A DNA stretch of 64,000 nucleotides from Microbispora siamensis. GTDB lineage: Bacteria; Actinomycetota; Actinomycetes; Streptosporangiales; Streptosporangiaceae. Below the pieces are notes generated by a model. It saw only the letters and a program-made list of their open reading frames with translations. It was not told the origin of the DNA and ran no database searches. Both the position numbers and the translations under genes were made by a program. Where the stretch lies: positions 186,001-250,000 of the forward strand of contig NZ_BOOF01000002.1 in the NCBI RefSeq assembly GCF_016863095.1. The letters are read 5' to 3'. This document shows, piece by piece, positions 8,087 through 15,864 of the stretch (positions within the stretch are counted from its first letter, which is position 1; each line of letters opens with the position of its first letter).

Positions 8087-9043
8087 TCACATGGACGGGC
8101 CGAGCGGGGCCCGGCTGAGCTCGCGCACCCGCCGGTCCACGGCATCTGCCGCCTCGCGCAGCACCTCGATCACCACGGCCTGCATCGGGTCGGGCTCTCC
8201 CGACGTCGTACGGCTCACCCTGGTCAGCGCCTCGATCCTGCGGCTGCCCACGCCGCGGATGCCGGTGACGACGACCTCGCCCGCCGGGACGTCGAGCAGC
8301 GCCAGCGACGGCACGATCGCCACCCCGTGCCCCGCCGACACCAGCCCGAGCACGGGCGGGAACTCCGCGATCAGGTGCACGCGGCGCGGGACGAACCCGT
8401 GGAGCTGGGCGAGCCGTTCGAGCGCCTGCCCACACGCCTGGTCGGGCACTCCGGCCACCCACGGCAGGTCCACGAGGTCGGCGACGGTGGCCGGCACCTC
8501 GTCCCACGACGGCGGGGCGACGATGCGGTACTCGTCGTCGTAGAGGCGGTGCCGGGACATCGACGGCAGGGACGCGGCCGGCTGGCTCATGTCCCGTTCC
8601 GTCACGACCAGGTCCACACCGCCGAGGCGCAGCTCCTGCACCGCGCCCGGCCCGAACAGCTCGTGGATCACCGGCGTGATCCGCGGGTGCCGTGCGGCCA
8701 GCTCGCGCAGGGCGGGGACGAGCAGGTGCCGGATCACGGTGGGGTACGCGGCGATCGTGACCGGCCCGGACAGCCGCTCGGCGAAGCGGTTGAGCTCGTG
8801 CCTCGCCTCGGCGAGCTGCTCCTCGATGCGCTCGGCGTACGCCGCCAGCACCCGGCCGGCCGGGGTCAGCGTGACCCTGCGCTGCGATCGGTCGAACAGC
8901 GCGAGGCCGACCTCCCGTTCGAGCTGGGCGAGCTGCTGGGAGACGGCCGAGGGCGTGAGGTGCAGCGCCTGCGCGGCCTTCATGACGCCGCCTCTGCGGG
9001 ACACCTCGTGCAGGATCCGCAGCCGCCGCGGGTCGATTTCCAT
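8087..9043 (-). CDS. LysR-family transcriptional regulator
   Basis: 318 residues, the usual length for the family. The N-terminal winged helix begins 'MEIDPRRLRILHEVSRRGG', with recognition helix 'LTPSAVSQQLAQLEREVG' and 'LFDRSQRRVTLTPAGR'. The C-terminal co-inducer-binding domain starts at about residue 90 ('GPVTIAAYPTVIRHLLVPAL'). It is divergent from a small membrane-protein gene, and the gap holds GATTaagAATC (9063-9073), a short inverted repeat of the kind LysR proteins bind. Inducer and targets unknown; the neighbouring membrane protein is the default candidate. Confidence 0.92.
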   Translation of the reverse strand: MEIDPRRLRILHEVSRRGGVMKAAQALHLTPSAVSQQLAQLEREVGLALFDRSQRRVTLTPAGRVLAAYAERIEEQLAEARHELNRFAERLSGPVTIAAYPTVIRHLLVPALRELAARHPRITPVIHELFGPGAVQELRLGGVDLVVTERDMSQPAASLPSMSRHRLYDDEYRIVAPPSWDEVPATVADLVDLPWVAGVPDQACGQALERLAQLHGFVPRRVHLIAEFPPVLGLVSAGHGVAIVPSLALLDVPAGEVVVTGIRGVGSRRIEALTRVSRTTSGEPDPMQAVVIEVLREAADAVDRRVRELSRAPLGPSM

Positions 9044-9146
9044 GCAGTAGATCTTACGTGCGGATTAAGAATCCTTCACTTGCTCTTCACTCTCCATGGG
9101 CGGATCATCGGATCATGAGCATTCGCGTGGACGGCGAGCCGTCCTG

Positions 9147-9437
9147 ATGTCCACCTTCATCACGATCATCGGCACCGCGGGCGCCGTCGTCCTCCTGTTG
9201 GCGTACGCGATGGTGTCGTCCGGCAGGATGTCCGGGGACGGGCTGCCCTACCAGCTGCTCAACCTCGGCGGGGCGGCCACCTTGATGATCAACAGTGCGT
9301 ACCACTCGGCCTGGCCCTCGGCGATACTCAACCTCGTGTGGAGCGGCATCGGCGTGTGGACGCTCGGCCGGCTCGTCGCCCGCCGCGCGACGGCCCGGCG
9401 GCACGCGGCCGCGCCCGCCCCGGCCACTGGAAGGTGA
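9147..9437 (+). CDS. Small membrane protein, CBU_0592-like family
   Basis: 96 residues from ATG 9147; an earlier in-frame ATG at 9096 would add a hydrophilic leader without conserved features. Three hydrophobic helices are visible: 'FITIIGTAGAVVLLLAYAMV', 'LLNLGGAATLMINSAYH' and 'SAILNLVWSGIGVWTLG'. The pattern 'LNLGGA...NS.YH.AWPS..LN.VW..IG' matches the small CBU_0592-type membrane proteins of actinobacteria, whose function is unknown. The short C-terminal tail is basic and Ala/Pro-rich. Divergent from the LysR gene. Confidence 0.75.
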   Translation: MSTFITIIGTAGAVVLLLAYAMVSSGRMSGDGLPYQLLNLGGAATLMINSAYHSAWPSAILNLVWSGIGVWTLGRLVARRATARRHAAAPAPATGR

Positions 9438-9532
9438 GACAGGGCACGGTAAGACAGGGCACGGTGGGACAGGGAGAACCGGGCCCGGGGAGAGACGCCG
9501 GTGGGCCGGGCCCGGGAGACGGGGTCAGGGGA

Positions 9533-9715
9533 TCAGTCGTCCCAGTCCTTGTCCTGCTCCCTCCAGCGCTCGTTGCGCTCGGCCGCCGTCTGCAGCGCGT
9601 GGGCGGCGGCGTCGCGGGAGTCGTAGGGACCGAGCCGGTCCTTGTTCGGGCAGCCCCTCTCGGGCTCGACGCTCATGTGCTTCAGGCAGAACCACCATTG
9701 ATCGCTCACGCCCAT
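9533..9715 (-). CDS. Conserved 60-residue hydrophilic protein
   Basis: ATG 9715 is preceded by a strong AGGGGG-type ribosome site (CAAGGGGGCAC). The 60-residue product begins 'MGVSDQWWFCLKHMSVEPE', then 'GCPNKDRLGPYDS', and ends with an acidic/charged helix 'ERNERWREQDKDWDD'. The Cys/His arrangement 'WWFCLKH...GCPNKDRLGPY' suggests a small zinc-binding or tRNA/peptide-binding module, but this is inference. It is divergent from map with only 37 bp between starts, a pairing I associate with actinobacterial genomes from memory. A longer frame extending further upstream is antisense to map and not real. Confidence 0.7.
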   Translation of the reverse strand: MGVSDQWWFCLKHMSVEPERGCPNKDRLGPYDSRDAAAHALQTAAERNERWREQDKDWDD

Positions 9716-9752
9716 AATCGTGCCCCCTTGACGCGCAACTAGACTTGGCCGC

Positions 9753-10601
9753 ATGACCACGCTGCTCCGCCCCGGGCGAATCTCGCCTACCCGTAAGGTT
9801 CCCGCCCACATCCCCCGGCCCGAGTACGTGGGGAAGGCCGAGCCCAAGAAGGGCGACAGCGACATCCAGACCCCCGAGACCATCGACAAGATGCGGATCG
9901 CGGGCCGGATCGCCGCGCAGGCGCTCGAGGAGGTCGGCAAGCACGTCGCCCCCGGCGTGACGACCGACGAACTCGACCGCATCGGGCACGAGTTCCTCTG
10001 CGACCACGGCGCCTACCCCTCGACGCTCGGCTACCGCGGCTACCCGAAGTCGCTGTGCACCTCGATCAACGAGGTGATCTGCCACGGCATCCCGGACGAC
10101 ACCGTGCTGCGCGACGGGGACATCGTCAACGTGGACATCACGGCCTACATCGGCGGCGTGCACGGCGACACCGACGCCACCTTCCTGGTCGGCGAGGTGG
10201 ACGAGGAGTCCCGCCTGCTCGTCGAGCGGACCCGTGAAGCGACGATGCGGGCGATCAAGGCGGTCGCGCCGGGCCGCCAGCTCAACATCGTCGGCCGGGT
10301 GATCGAGGCGTACGCCAAGCGCTTCGGCTACGGCGTCGTCCGCGACTTCACCGGGCACGGCATCGGGGCCTCGTTCCACTCCGGGCTCATCGTCCCCCAC
10401 TACGACGACCCCTCGCTGTCGGTGACGCTGGTGCCGGGGATGACGTTCACGATCGAGCCCATGCTCACGCTCGGCACGATCGACTACGAGATCTGGCCCG
10501 ACAAGTGGACGGCGGTGACCAAGGACCGCAAGCGGACCGCGCAGTTCGAGCACACGATCGTGGTCACCGAGACGGGGCACGAGATCCTCACCCTGCCGTA
10601 G
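9753..10601 (+). CDS. map: Methionine aminopeptidase, type I
   Basis: 282 residues. Removes the initiator Met from nascent proteins in the cytosol. All five metal ligands are in place: Asp128 ('VNVDITAY'), Asp139 ('VHGDTDATF'), His202 ('[11 protein letters not shown]'), Glu235 ('FTIEPML') and Glu266 ('QFEHTIVV'). The active-site His111 lies in 'VICHGIPDD'. The roughly 40-residue N-terminal extension with 'PRPEYVGK' is typical of the actinobacterial MetAP1 subtype. The gene is followed by a strong hairpin terminator. Confidence 0.97.
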   Translation: MTTLLRPGRISPTRKVPAHIPRPEYVGKAEPKKGDSDIQTPETIDKMRIAGRIAAQALEEVGKHVAPGVTTDELDRIGHEFLCDHGAYPSTLGYRGYPKSLCTSINEVICHGIPDDTVLRDGDIVNVDITAYIGGVHGDTDATFLVGEVDEESRLLVERTREATMRAIKAVAPGRQLNIVGRVIEAYAKRFGYGVVRDFTGHGIGASFHSGLIVPHYDDPSLSVTLVPGMTFTIEPMLTLGTIDYEIWPDKWTAVTKDRKRTAQFEHTIVVTETGHEILTLP

Positions 10602-10620
10602 AAGCCTTTCGAGGCCGCAC

Positions 10621-10656
10621 CGCGGCGCTTCGCCGGTGTTCCGGCGAGGCGCCGCG
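10621..10656. terminator. Hairpin terminator after map
   Basis: CGCGGCGCTTCGCCGG (10621-10636) pairs with CCGGCGAGGCGCCGCG (10641-10656) with one mismatch and a 4-base loop. A further partial copy, GAGGCGCCGCGTG, repeats at about 10670. It separates map from the convergent ctaG/copD gene. Confidence 0.8.
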
Positions 10657-10767
10657 TGATTTCGGCCGAGGCGCCGCGTGCTTTCGGCGGGTGACGATCA
10701 GCGGTGGCAGGGCCCGCCGGCGCGGGCGGACGATCACCTGCGGGCACGGCCCGCCGAGGCGGGCGGC

Positions 10768-12762
10768 CTACTCGGCGGCCCTGTCCCGCCTGTTCAACTT
10801 CGCCAGGTAGTCGTTGTAGGCGTCCAGCTCCGCGTCTCCGGTGCCACCGGACTTGGCGGCTGCGGCGTCGGCGCGGCGGTCGGCCCGGCGCGCGACGCGT
10901 TCGTCGTCGCGCCACCACTGGAAGCCGAGCGCGAGCAGCACGATCAGCGTGGGGATCTCACCGAAGGCCCAGGCGATTCCGCCGCCGGACTGCTGGTCGG
11001 CCAGCGAGGAGGCCCCCCAGGTGCGCCCGAGCTGGTCGTAGTAACCGGACGCGAGCACGGTGCCCATGCTCATCAGGGCGATCCCGAAGAACGCGTGGAA
11101 CGGCATGGTCACCATGAGCAGCAGCAGCCGCCCGACGTGGGGCAGCTTGTGCGGCGCCGGGTCCACGCCGATGATCACCCAGAAGAACAGCGAGCCGCTC
11201 AACAGGAAGTGCACGGTCATCGCGATGTGACCGAGGTGCTCCTCCATCGCCGCGGCGAACAGCGGGGTGAAGTACAGGGCGAACGTCGACACCACGAAGA
11301 TCGCTGTCGCGATGGCGGGGTGGCTGACGAACTTCAGGACCCTGCTGTGCAGGATCACCGTGAGCCACTCCCGCGGTCCCCGGTCGCCCCGCCGGGCGGC
11401 GGGCTTGAGCGCGCGCAGCGCCAGCGTGACCGGCGCGCCGAGCACCAGGAAGATCGGGACCAGCATCGACAGGATCATGTGCTCGGTCATGTGCACGCTG
11501 AACAGCACGGGCGAGTAACGCGCCACACCGCTCTGCGTGCTGAGGACGAGGATGACGACGCCGAGGTACCAGCTGACCGTGCGGCCGACGGGCCACCGGT
11601 CGCCCCGGCGGGCCAGCCGCACGACGCCCGCGCCGTACAGACCGGCCATGACGACGGCGAGCACGGCGAAGAACAGGTCGAACCACCACAGCGTCAGCAG
11701 GTTCGCGAGCGTGAGCGGCGGCGGGACCAGGTAGCCGAGCAGTTCGAAGGCCCGGTCGACCGGCGTGTCGACGGGCGGCGGGGCGGTCCGGGACAGCGCC
11801 ACGGCCAGGCCGATCGTCGCCCCCATCAGCAGGACCTCGCCGAGGGCGAGGCGGAGGAAGGCGTGCGGCTCCCCCGCCGACAGCCTCGGCAGCGTACGGC
11901 CGCGGTGGCGCCAGCCGGCGAAGCCGAGCACGGCGAACGCGACGATCTTGGCCAGCAGGAGCAGGCCGTAGTTCGTGGTGAACAGCTCGCCGATCGAGGT
12001 GAGGCGCGAGGCGGCGGCGGCGAGCCCGGACACGCCGACCCCGGCGAAGCACCACAGCGCCATACGTGAGAAGCGCGCGGCGGCGACGTCCAGGAGCGGC
12101 TGCCCGCGCAGCGCGTGCACGCAGACCACCCCGAGGCCGCCCACCCACAGCGCGAGGAAGAGCAGGTGCATGGCGACCGAGGTGGTGGCCAGCCCGTGGT
12201 TGGGCGAGGAGGAGGAGTGCCCGGTGAGCGCGGGCGGCAGGAGCGTCACGAGCGCGAAGACCAGCAGGCCCCCGGCGGAGCCCGCCGTGATCGCCCCCCG
12301 GGCGAACAGCGCGATGGCGACGGCGAACAGCACGACCAGGGTCAGCGCGATGCCCTGCGGCACCTGGCTGGCATAGCTGGTGAGCTCGTTGCCGGCGAGG
12401 ATCTGCCCCACCGGCGCGCCGAGGGTCTCCGACAGGCTGAAGACCAGCGCCACCGCCGCGGCGACCGCCCAGGCCAGCGCCGACCACGACGCGCCCTTCA
12501 CGTAACTCTGCGCCTGTTTGCCGAGGAGGCCCTTGTCGTTGGGCAGGAACGCCGCGGCGCCGGCCAGCAGACCGACGGTCAGGACGCCGGAGACGTCCAT
12601 CGCGAGCTTCGACAGCGGCAGCATCCACCGGGTCAGGGTGCCCTCGTCGGGCAGGCCGGGGATGATCCGCGGCGTCGCGGCGCCGCCGAGCACCATCGCG
12701 ACGACGAGTGCGCCGACGGCCGCGCAGAGCGCCGCGGCGGTCAGGCGCACCGCCCGGTTCAC
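10768..12762 (-). CDS. Fused CopD-CtaG membrane protein (copper import / cytochrome oxidase assembly)
   Basis: 664 residues from GTG 12762, which overlaps the copC stop (GTGA, 12759-12762). The N-terminal half (about 1-330, eight or so helices) is CopD-like: 'HSSSSPNHGLATTSVAMHLL' with 'LWVGGLGVVCVHAL'. The C-terminal half (about 340-600) is a caa3-type CtaG domain with 'LFSVHMTEHMILSM', 'FLVLGAPVTLALRAL' and the late His pairs 'VHFLLSG' and 'PFHAFFGIAL'. The tail is charged and cytosolic. The fusion, coupled to CopC, suggests delivery of copper across the membrane to the CuB site of cytochrome c oxidase. The order CopC-CopD/CtaG is well established in actinobacteria. Confidence 0.9.
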   Translation of the reverse strand: MNRAVRLTAAALCAAVGALVVAMVLGGAATPRIIPGLPDEGTLTRWMLPLSKLAMDVSGVLTVGLLAGAAAFLPNDKGLLGKQAQSYVKGASWSALAWAVAAAVALVFSLSETLGAPVGQILAGNELTSYASQVPQGIALTLVVLFAVAIALFARGAITAGSAGGLLVFALVTLLPPALTGHSSSSPNHGLATTSVAMHLLFLALWVGGLGVVCVHALRGQPLLDVAAARFSRMALWCFAGVGVSGLAAAASRLTSIGELFTTNYGLLLLAKIVAFAVLGFAGWRHRGRTLPRLSAGEPHAFLRLALGEVLLMGATIGLAVALSRTAPPPVDTPVDRAFELLGYLVPPPLTLANLLTLWWFDLFFAVLAVVMAGLYGAGVVRLARRGDRWPVGRTVSWYLGVVILVLSTQSGVARYSPVLFSVHMTEHMILSMLVPIFLVLGAPVTLALRALKPAARRGDRGPREWLTVILHSRVLKFVSHPAIATAIFVVSTFALYFTPLFAAAMEEHLGHIAMTVHFLLSGSLFFWVIIGVDPAPHKLPHVGRLLLLMVTMPFHAFFGIALMSMGTVLASGYYDQLGRTWGASSLADQQSGGGIAWAFGEIPTLIVLLALGFQWWRDDERVARRADRRADAAAAKSGGTGDAELDAYNDYLAKLNRRDRAAE

Positions 12763-13325
12763 GGCTTCTTCCGCAGGCTCAGGAACATCCCGATGCCGAT
12801 GCCGGCGATCCCGAAGATCACCGCCCAGACCCACCCGGGAACGCCCTTCTGCCCGCCGTCATCGGCCTGCACCGCGGCTGCCGTCGCGGGCGCGGCGGCC
12901 GCAGGCGCGGAGGCCGTGTCACCGGGAGCCGCCGCCGAGGTCGCCGCCCCCACCGACTGGTCGCCGACCACGGTGAACGGGATCTCCCCCTCGAGCGGGT
13001 GCCCGTCAGGAGAGACCACCCGCCAGGCGATCGTGTAGCGACCCGGGGGAACCGGCTCGGTCACCGCCTCGGTGACCTTGGGCCCGTCGACGACCGGGTC
13101 GCCCTTCTCGTAGCGCTTGCCGTCCTCACCGCGGACGACCACGACCGGGAACTGAACGGAGTCCGCGAACTCGAGCGTGACCTTTTGCAAGGTCTTGACC
13201 TGGGCGTTCTTCTGCGGGTCGCTACTCTTGAGCGAGGTGTGCGCCTGGGCGGGCAGGACCGGCGCGGCGCACAGCAGGAGAGCCGCCACGAGCGCGGCGA
13301 AGGCGGCGAGGAAGGGTCTCTTCAT
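12759..13325 (-). CDS. copC: CopC-domain copper-binding exported protein
   Basis: ATG 13325 with GGGAGG nearby gives 188 residues; an upstream extension to 13400 lacks a start signal and is rejected. A signal peptide ('MKRPFLAAFAALVAALLLC', cleavage near 'AQA-HT') leaves His at the mature N-terminus, the Cu(II) ligand of CopC proteins. The CopC fold follows ('SLKSSDPQKNAQVKTLQKV', then 'WRVVSPDGHPLEGEIPFTV' with the second conserved His). An Ala/Pro-rich linker and a C-terminal helix ('VWAVIFGIAGIGIGMF') with 'RKKP' anchor it to the membrane. It probably hands copper to the coupled CopD-CtaG protein. Confidence 0.92.
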   Translation of the reverse strand: MKRPFLAAFAALVAALLLCAAPVLPAQAHTSLKSSDPQKNAQVKTLQKVTLEFADSVQFPVVVVRGEDGKRYEKGDPVVDGPKVTEAVTEPVPPGRYTIAWRVVSPDGHPLEGEIPFTVVGDQSVGAATSAAAPGDTASAPAAAAPATAAAVQADDGGQKGVPGWVWAVIFGIAGIGIGMFLSLRKKP

Positions 13326-13523
13326 GGCACCTCCCAGGCTACCGACGCGGGGGTCCGGTCCATACCCCGCATCGGAAGACTGGGGATACCCCGAGGACAC
13401 GCCCGGTCGCGCCGCGCCCGGCTGCCACCCGGCGACCCGGTGCGGCGCCGGTGGGCCGATCGATCCGCCCGCGGTTCGCGGACTCGTCCTCGCGGTCCAC
13501 TCGTCTGTGCGAGCTGGACGCGC

Positions 13524-13556
13524 GCCGGGCCGGAGGCGAGCGGCCTCCGGCCCGGC
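13524..13556 (-). terminator. Hairpin terminator after the XRE-TPR gene
   Basis: Perfect 14-bp arms, GCCGGGCCGGAGGC (13524-13537) and GCCTCCGGCCCGGC (13543-13556), with a 5-base loop, 36 bp beyond the XRE-TPR stop codon. It isolates that gene from copC. Confidence 0.8.
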
Positions 13557-13592
13557 AGAACCTGTCTCTGTGAGCCCGATTCCCGCGCGCGG

Positions 13593-14885
13593 TCAGAGCT
13601 CGGCGCAGGCGAGGGCGCGCTGGTAGGCGGCCACGCTCTCCGACTCGTCGCCGATGCGCCGGCGTATCTCCGCGATCGTCATCCAGTCCTCGGCGGCCCT
13701 GCGGGTTGTCGGGACGGTCTCCAGCCACCGGCTCACCGTGTCCAACTCGGCCGCGGCCTCCTCATCCTGGTGGAGCAGGAAGTGCGCCTGGCTGAGCAGG
13801 AGGGTGGCCTGCGTCTCCAGCCACCCCCAGGTGCCGCGCACCAGCTCGGCGGCGGTCTGCGCGTACTCCACGGCCTGCTCGGGGTGCTGAAGGACGATCT
13901 CCACCCATGCGAGGGTGAGGGCGACCTCCGCCCTGTCGAAGGTGCTGGTCGCCGCGGCCTCCATATCCCGCTGCGCCCTGAGCAGGAGCTCGCGCGCCCT
14001 CTCCGACTCCTCGGGGTGAAGCCTGAGCACCATGCTCGCGTGCGCCTGCCGTACGCGTGCCAGGTTGCGCGGCTCGCCGGTCTCGGACTGGATCGCCAGC
14101 GCGCGCTCCATCAGGGCGATGGCATCCTCGGCGCGTCCCGCCTGCTCGGCCGCGAAGGCGGCGTTCCAGCACGACGCGACGGCGGCCCGAGGAGTGCCCA
14201 GGGCGTCGGAGGCCGCCAGCAGTTCGGCGGCGAAGTGCCCGGCCCGCAGCAGGTCGCCCCGCGCCAGATAGACGCTCAGCAGCGTGGAGCCGAGCTCGAC
14301 CAGCGCGTCGTTCCACCCTGACCGGGCGAGCTTCCCGAGCGCGCGCTCGCCGACCTGGACCGCGGCGGAGTAGTCGCCCCGCTCACGATGGCACCGGCAC
14401 AGCGCCAGGGCCACGGCGACCTTGCGCTCCTGGCTCATCGTCTCCGCTTCGGACTCGTCGAGCTCCTCGAGCACGGAGATGGCCTCGGCGAGTTCGCCAC
14501 ACGCCTCGGAGGCCAGCGCGTAGCCGTATCGCGCCTCCACCCGCAGCGAGGCGAGTCCCTGAAGGTTGCCGTCGGCGAGCAGTTCGGCGTACCGGCGGCG
14601 GGCCTCGGCGACCTCACCGTTCTCCAGCGCCATCCGGGCGAAGCTGAGGCCGACCTCGAGGTCCTCCATCTGCTCGGCCGTCACGCCGTTGACGAGGTAG
14701 GTGAGCGAGCAGTCGAGCTTCTGCGCGAGCAGTTCCAGGACGGCGGGGGTGGGCGTGCGCTTGCCGCTCTCGATCAGTGATACATAACTGTCGGAAAGCT
14801 CGGGGTGTGCCAACTGCGCTTGAGAGAGCCCACGCTGACGACGAATCGCCTTGATGCGCTGTCCGACCAGATCTTGCGCGGCCAT
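13593..14885 (-). CDS. XRE-family regulator with TPR sensor domain, adjacent to an exported peptide gene
   Basis: 430 residues from ATG 14885, which has GGAG six bases upstream. An XRE helix-turn-helix occupies about 7-62 ('VGQRIKAIRRQRGLSQAQLA', 'ELSDSYVSLIESGKRTPTP'). The rest (about 75-425) is a run of helix pairs with TPR spacing ('ALENGEVAEARRRYAELLAD', 'GRAEDAIALMERALAIQSE', 'DESESVAAYQRALACAEL'). This architecture is shared with peptide-binding RRNPP regulators of Firmicutes and with many uncharacterised actinobacterial XRE-TPR proteins. A 44-codon gene for an exported peptide is transcribed away from it across only 55 bp, so it may sense that peptide after re-import. TACAAT on the minus strand (14902-14907) is a plausible -10. 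Confidence 0.9.
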   Translation of the reverse strand: MAAQDLVGQRIKAIRRQRGLSQAQLAHPELSDSYVSLIESGKRTPTPAVLELLAQKLDCSLTYLVNGVTAEQMEDLEVGLSFARMALENGEVAEARRRYAELLADGNLQGLASLRVEARYGYALASEACGELAEAISVLEELDESEAETMSQERKVAVALALCRCHRERGDYSAAVQVGERALGKLARSGWNDALVELGSTLLSVYLARGDLLRAGHFAAELLAASDALGTPRAAVASCWNAAFAAEQAGRAEDAIALMERALAIQSETGEPRNLARVRQAHASMVLRLHPEESERARELLLRAQRDMEAAATSTFDRAEVALTLAWVEIVLQHPEQAVEYAQTAAELVRGTWGWLETQATLLLSQAHFLLHQDEEAAAELDTVSRWLETVPTTRRAAEDWMTIAEIRRRIGDESESVAAYQRALACAEL

Positions 14886-14901
14886 TGGCAACTCCTGCAG
14901 T

Positions 14902-14907
14902 ATTGTA
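14902..14907. promoter_or_regulatory. Shared bidirectional promoter core between XRE-TPR and peptide genes
   Basis: The sequence ATTGTA reads TACAAT on the minus strand, a good -10 for the XRE-TPR gene, and the overlapping TATTGT (14901-14906) can serve the plus strand towards the peptide gene. The whole divergent gap is 14886-14940 (55 bp), so one bound regulator would affect both directions. Confidence 0.4.
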
Positions 14908-14940
14908 GGCCCGGCAGTCTGAGCTGATGGGAGATCCACC

Positions 14941-15075
14941 GTGCGCCGCCTCGCCCTGCCCGTTCTTACCGTCGTCATTTCGGCCGTGCTGGCCGTTGGC
15001 GGCAATGGTACGCCAGCAAGTGCCGCCGCGTCTCCTGTGCAGGGGGATATGATTTTGCAGGGGTATTGCTGCTGA
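14941..15075 (+). CDS. 44-residue exported peptide precursor, candidate signalling peptide
   Basis: GTG 14941 follows GGGAG with eight bases between, and the frame closes with TGA at 15073-15075. The peptide starts 'MRRLALPVLTVVISAVLAVG', a textbook signal peptide: two Arg then a hydrophobic core at 4-19. 'TPASAAASP' offers Ala-x-Ala cleavage around residues 28-30. The mature part would be about 15 residues, ending 'QGDMILQGYCC' (34-44) with two terminal cysteines. It is too short for standard gene calling. Divergence from a TPR-domain XRE regulator across 55 bp is the genetic arrangement of secreted peptide/intracellular receptor pairs. I know of no named family for it. It might instead be a tiny unrelated exported peptide. 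Confidence 0.65.
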   Translation: MRRLALPVLTVVISAVLAVGGNGTPASAAASPVQGDMILQGYCC

Positions 15076-15864
15076 TGGGAGCCGATCGGCAGCCCACGCC
15101 AGGGCGCCGGAGGCAGCGCTCCAGGTACCACCCGGCATCCACCCGCCCCCCTCGTCGATGCCCAGCGGACGCCGGCGCTCCTCATCGAAAATCAACGGCG
15201 ATCGCATCGCCACCGCATTCCATTTGAATTCTCACACCGGCCCGAATTGCAATAGTCCGACACAAGGACCGCGCCGAACAATTCGCCGGAGAAAATCGTT
15301 CCGCCGTCCGGCCGGACGAATTCTCAATCGCCGCGGAAGCGGAATCCGGCGGTTTTTACCGGACCCGGGCCTCCCCCCCAGTATTTCTACGCCGCGATTT
15401 CGGCCATATTTCGCGACTCGCTCTCCTCGGTGGTCCGTTCCTCTCTCCCCCAACGGCTCCGTCCACCGTCACAGCGGCCAACTGCTACCAGACAGGCCGA
15501 CATCGGCACAAAGGCCGCGAATCATCGCTCGACGGGCGCGTGACGGACCGCGCTACTCTCTCGGGCGAGCGGCGGGCCGACGGTCCCCCGACTGCGACCC
15601 GCCTCCCGCACCGGGACCTCGATGTTCTCCCATCTAGACAAAATCTAGATACGTGATGGCATATTTGGGGCTTCTGCCGAACTAGGCCCAACGGTGTGCC
15701 CATAGCCGGCGTCACGGGGATGACTTCGTATTGCAGGAGTTGTGGAGGAACGCCGAGGGACGCACGGGTGGCCCGGTCACGAGGCTCCGCGTACCAGCCT
15801 GCCAATAGGCCCGGGCGATGCACCCAACGCGTCTACGCCGTCACCGCATGGAGTCCGAAGACGT
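15076..15864. other. 789-bp stretch without a convincing gene, upstream of the SARP gene
   Basis: No frame here shows coding character. The region is visibly richer in A/T than its surroundings (for example around 15200-15420) and contains the inverted repeat at 15632-15650. A GTG at 15742 is in frame with the SARP gene and preceded by GCAGGAGTT, but the extra 41 residues are not domain-like. An ATG at 15074 overlapping the peptide stop opens a roughly 50-codon basic frame that looks random. A long untranslated leader or remnant DNA are both possible. Confidence 0.55.
15632..15650. promoter_or_regulatory. Perfect inverted repeat ATCTAGA-N5-TCTAGAT, candidate operator
   Basis: Seven-base arms at 15632-15638 and 15644-15650 flank CAAAA. 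The A/T-rich palindrome stands out in this GC-rich DNA, 215 bp before the likely SARP start, and CTAG is rare in actinomycete DNA. It could be bound by the XRE-TPR regulator or another repressor. It lacks the size of a terminator. Confidence 0.5.

Noticed and set aside
5603-9118. A plus-strand open frame of more than 1,100 codons
   Set aside because: It is antisense to the FAD oxidase and LysR genes and overlaps the LuxR gene; composition is Arg/Gly/Pro-rich shadow translation with no domain motifs.
15074-15250. Roughly 50-codon frame starting at ATG 15074, overlapping the peptide stop (TGATG)
   Set aside because: Translation is basic, Pro/Arg-rich and featureless, with no downstream conservation clue; the overlap alone is weak evidence.
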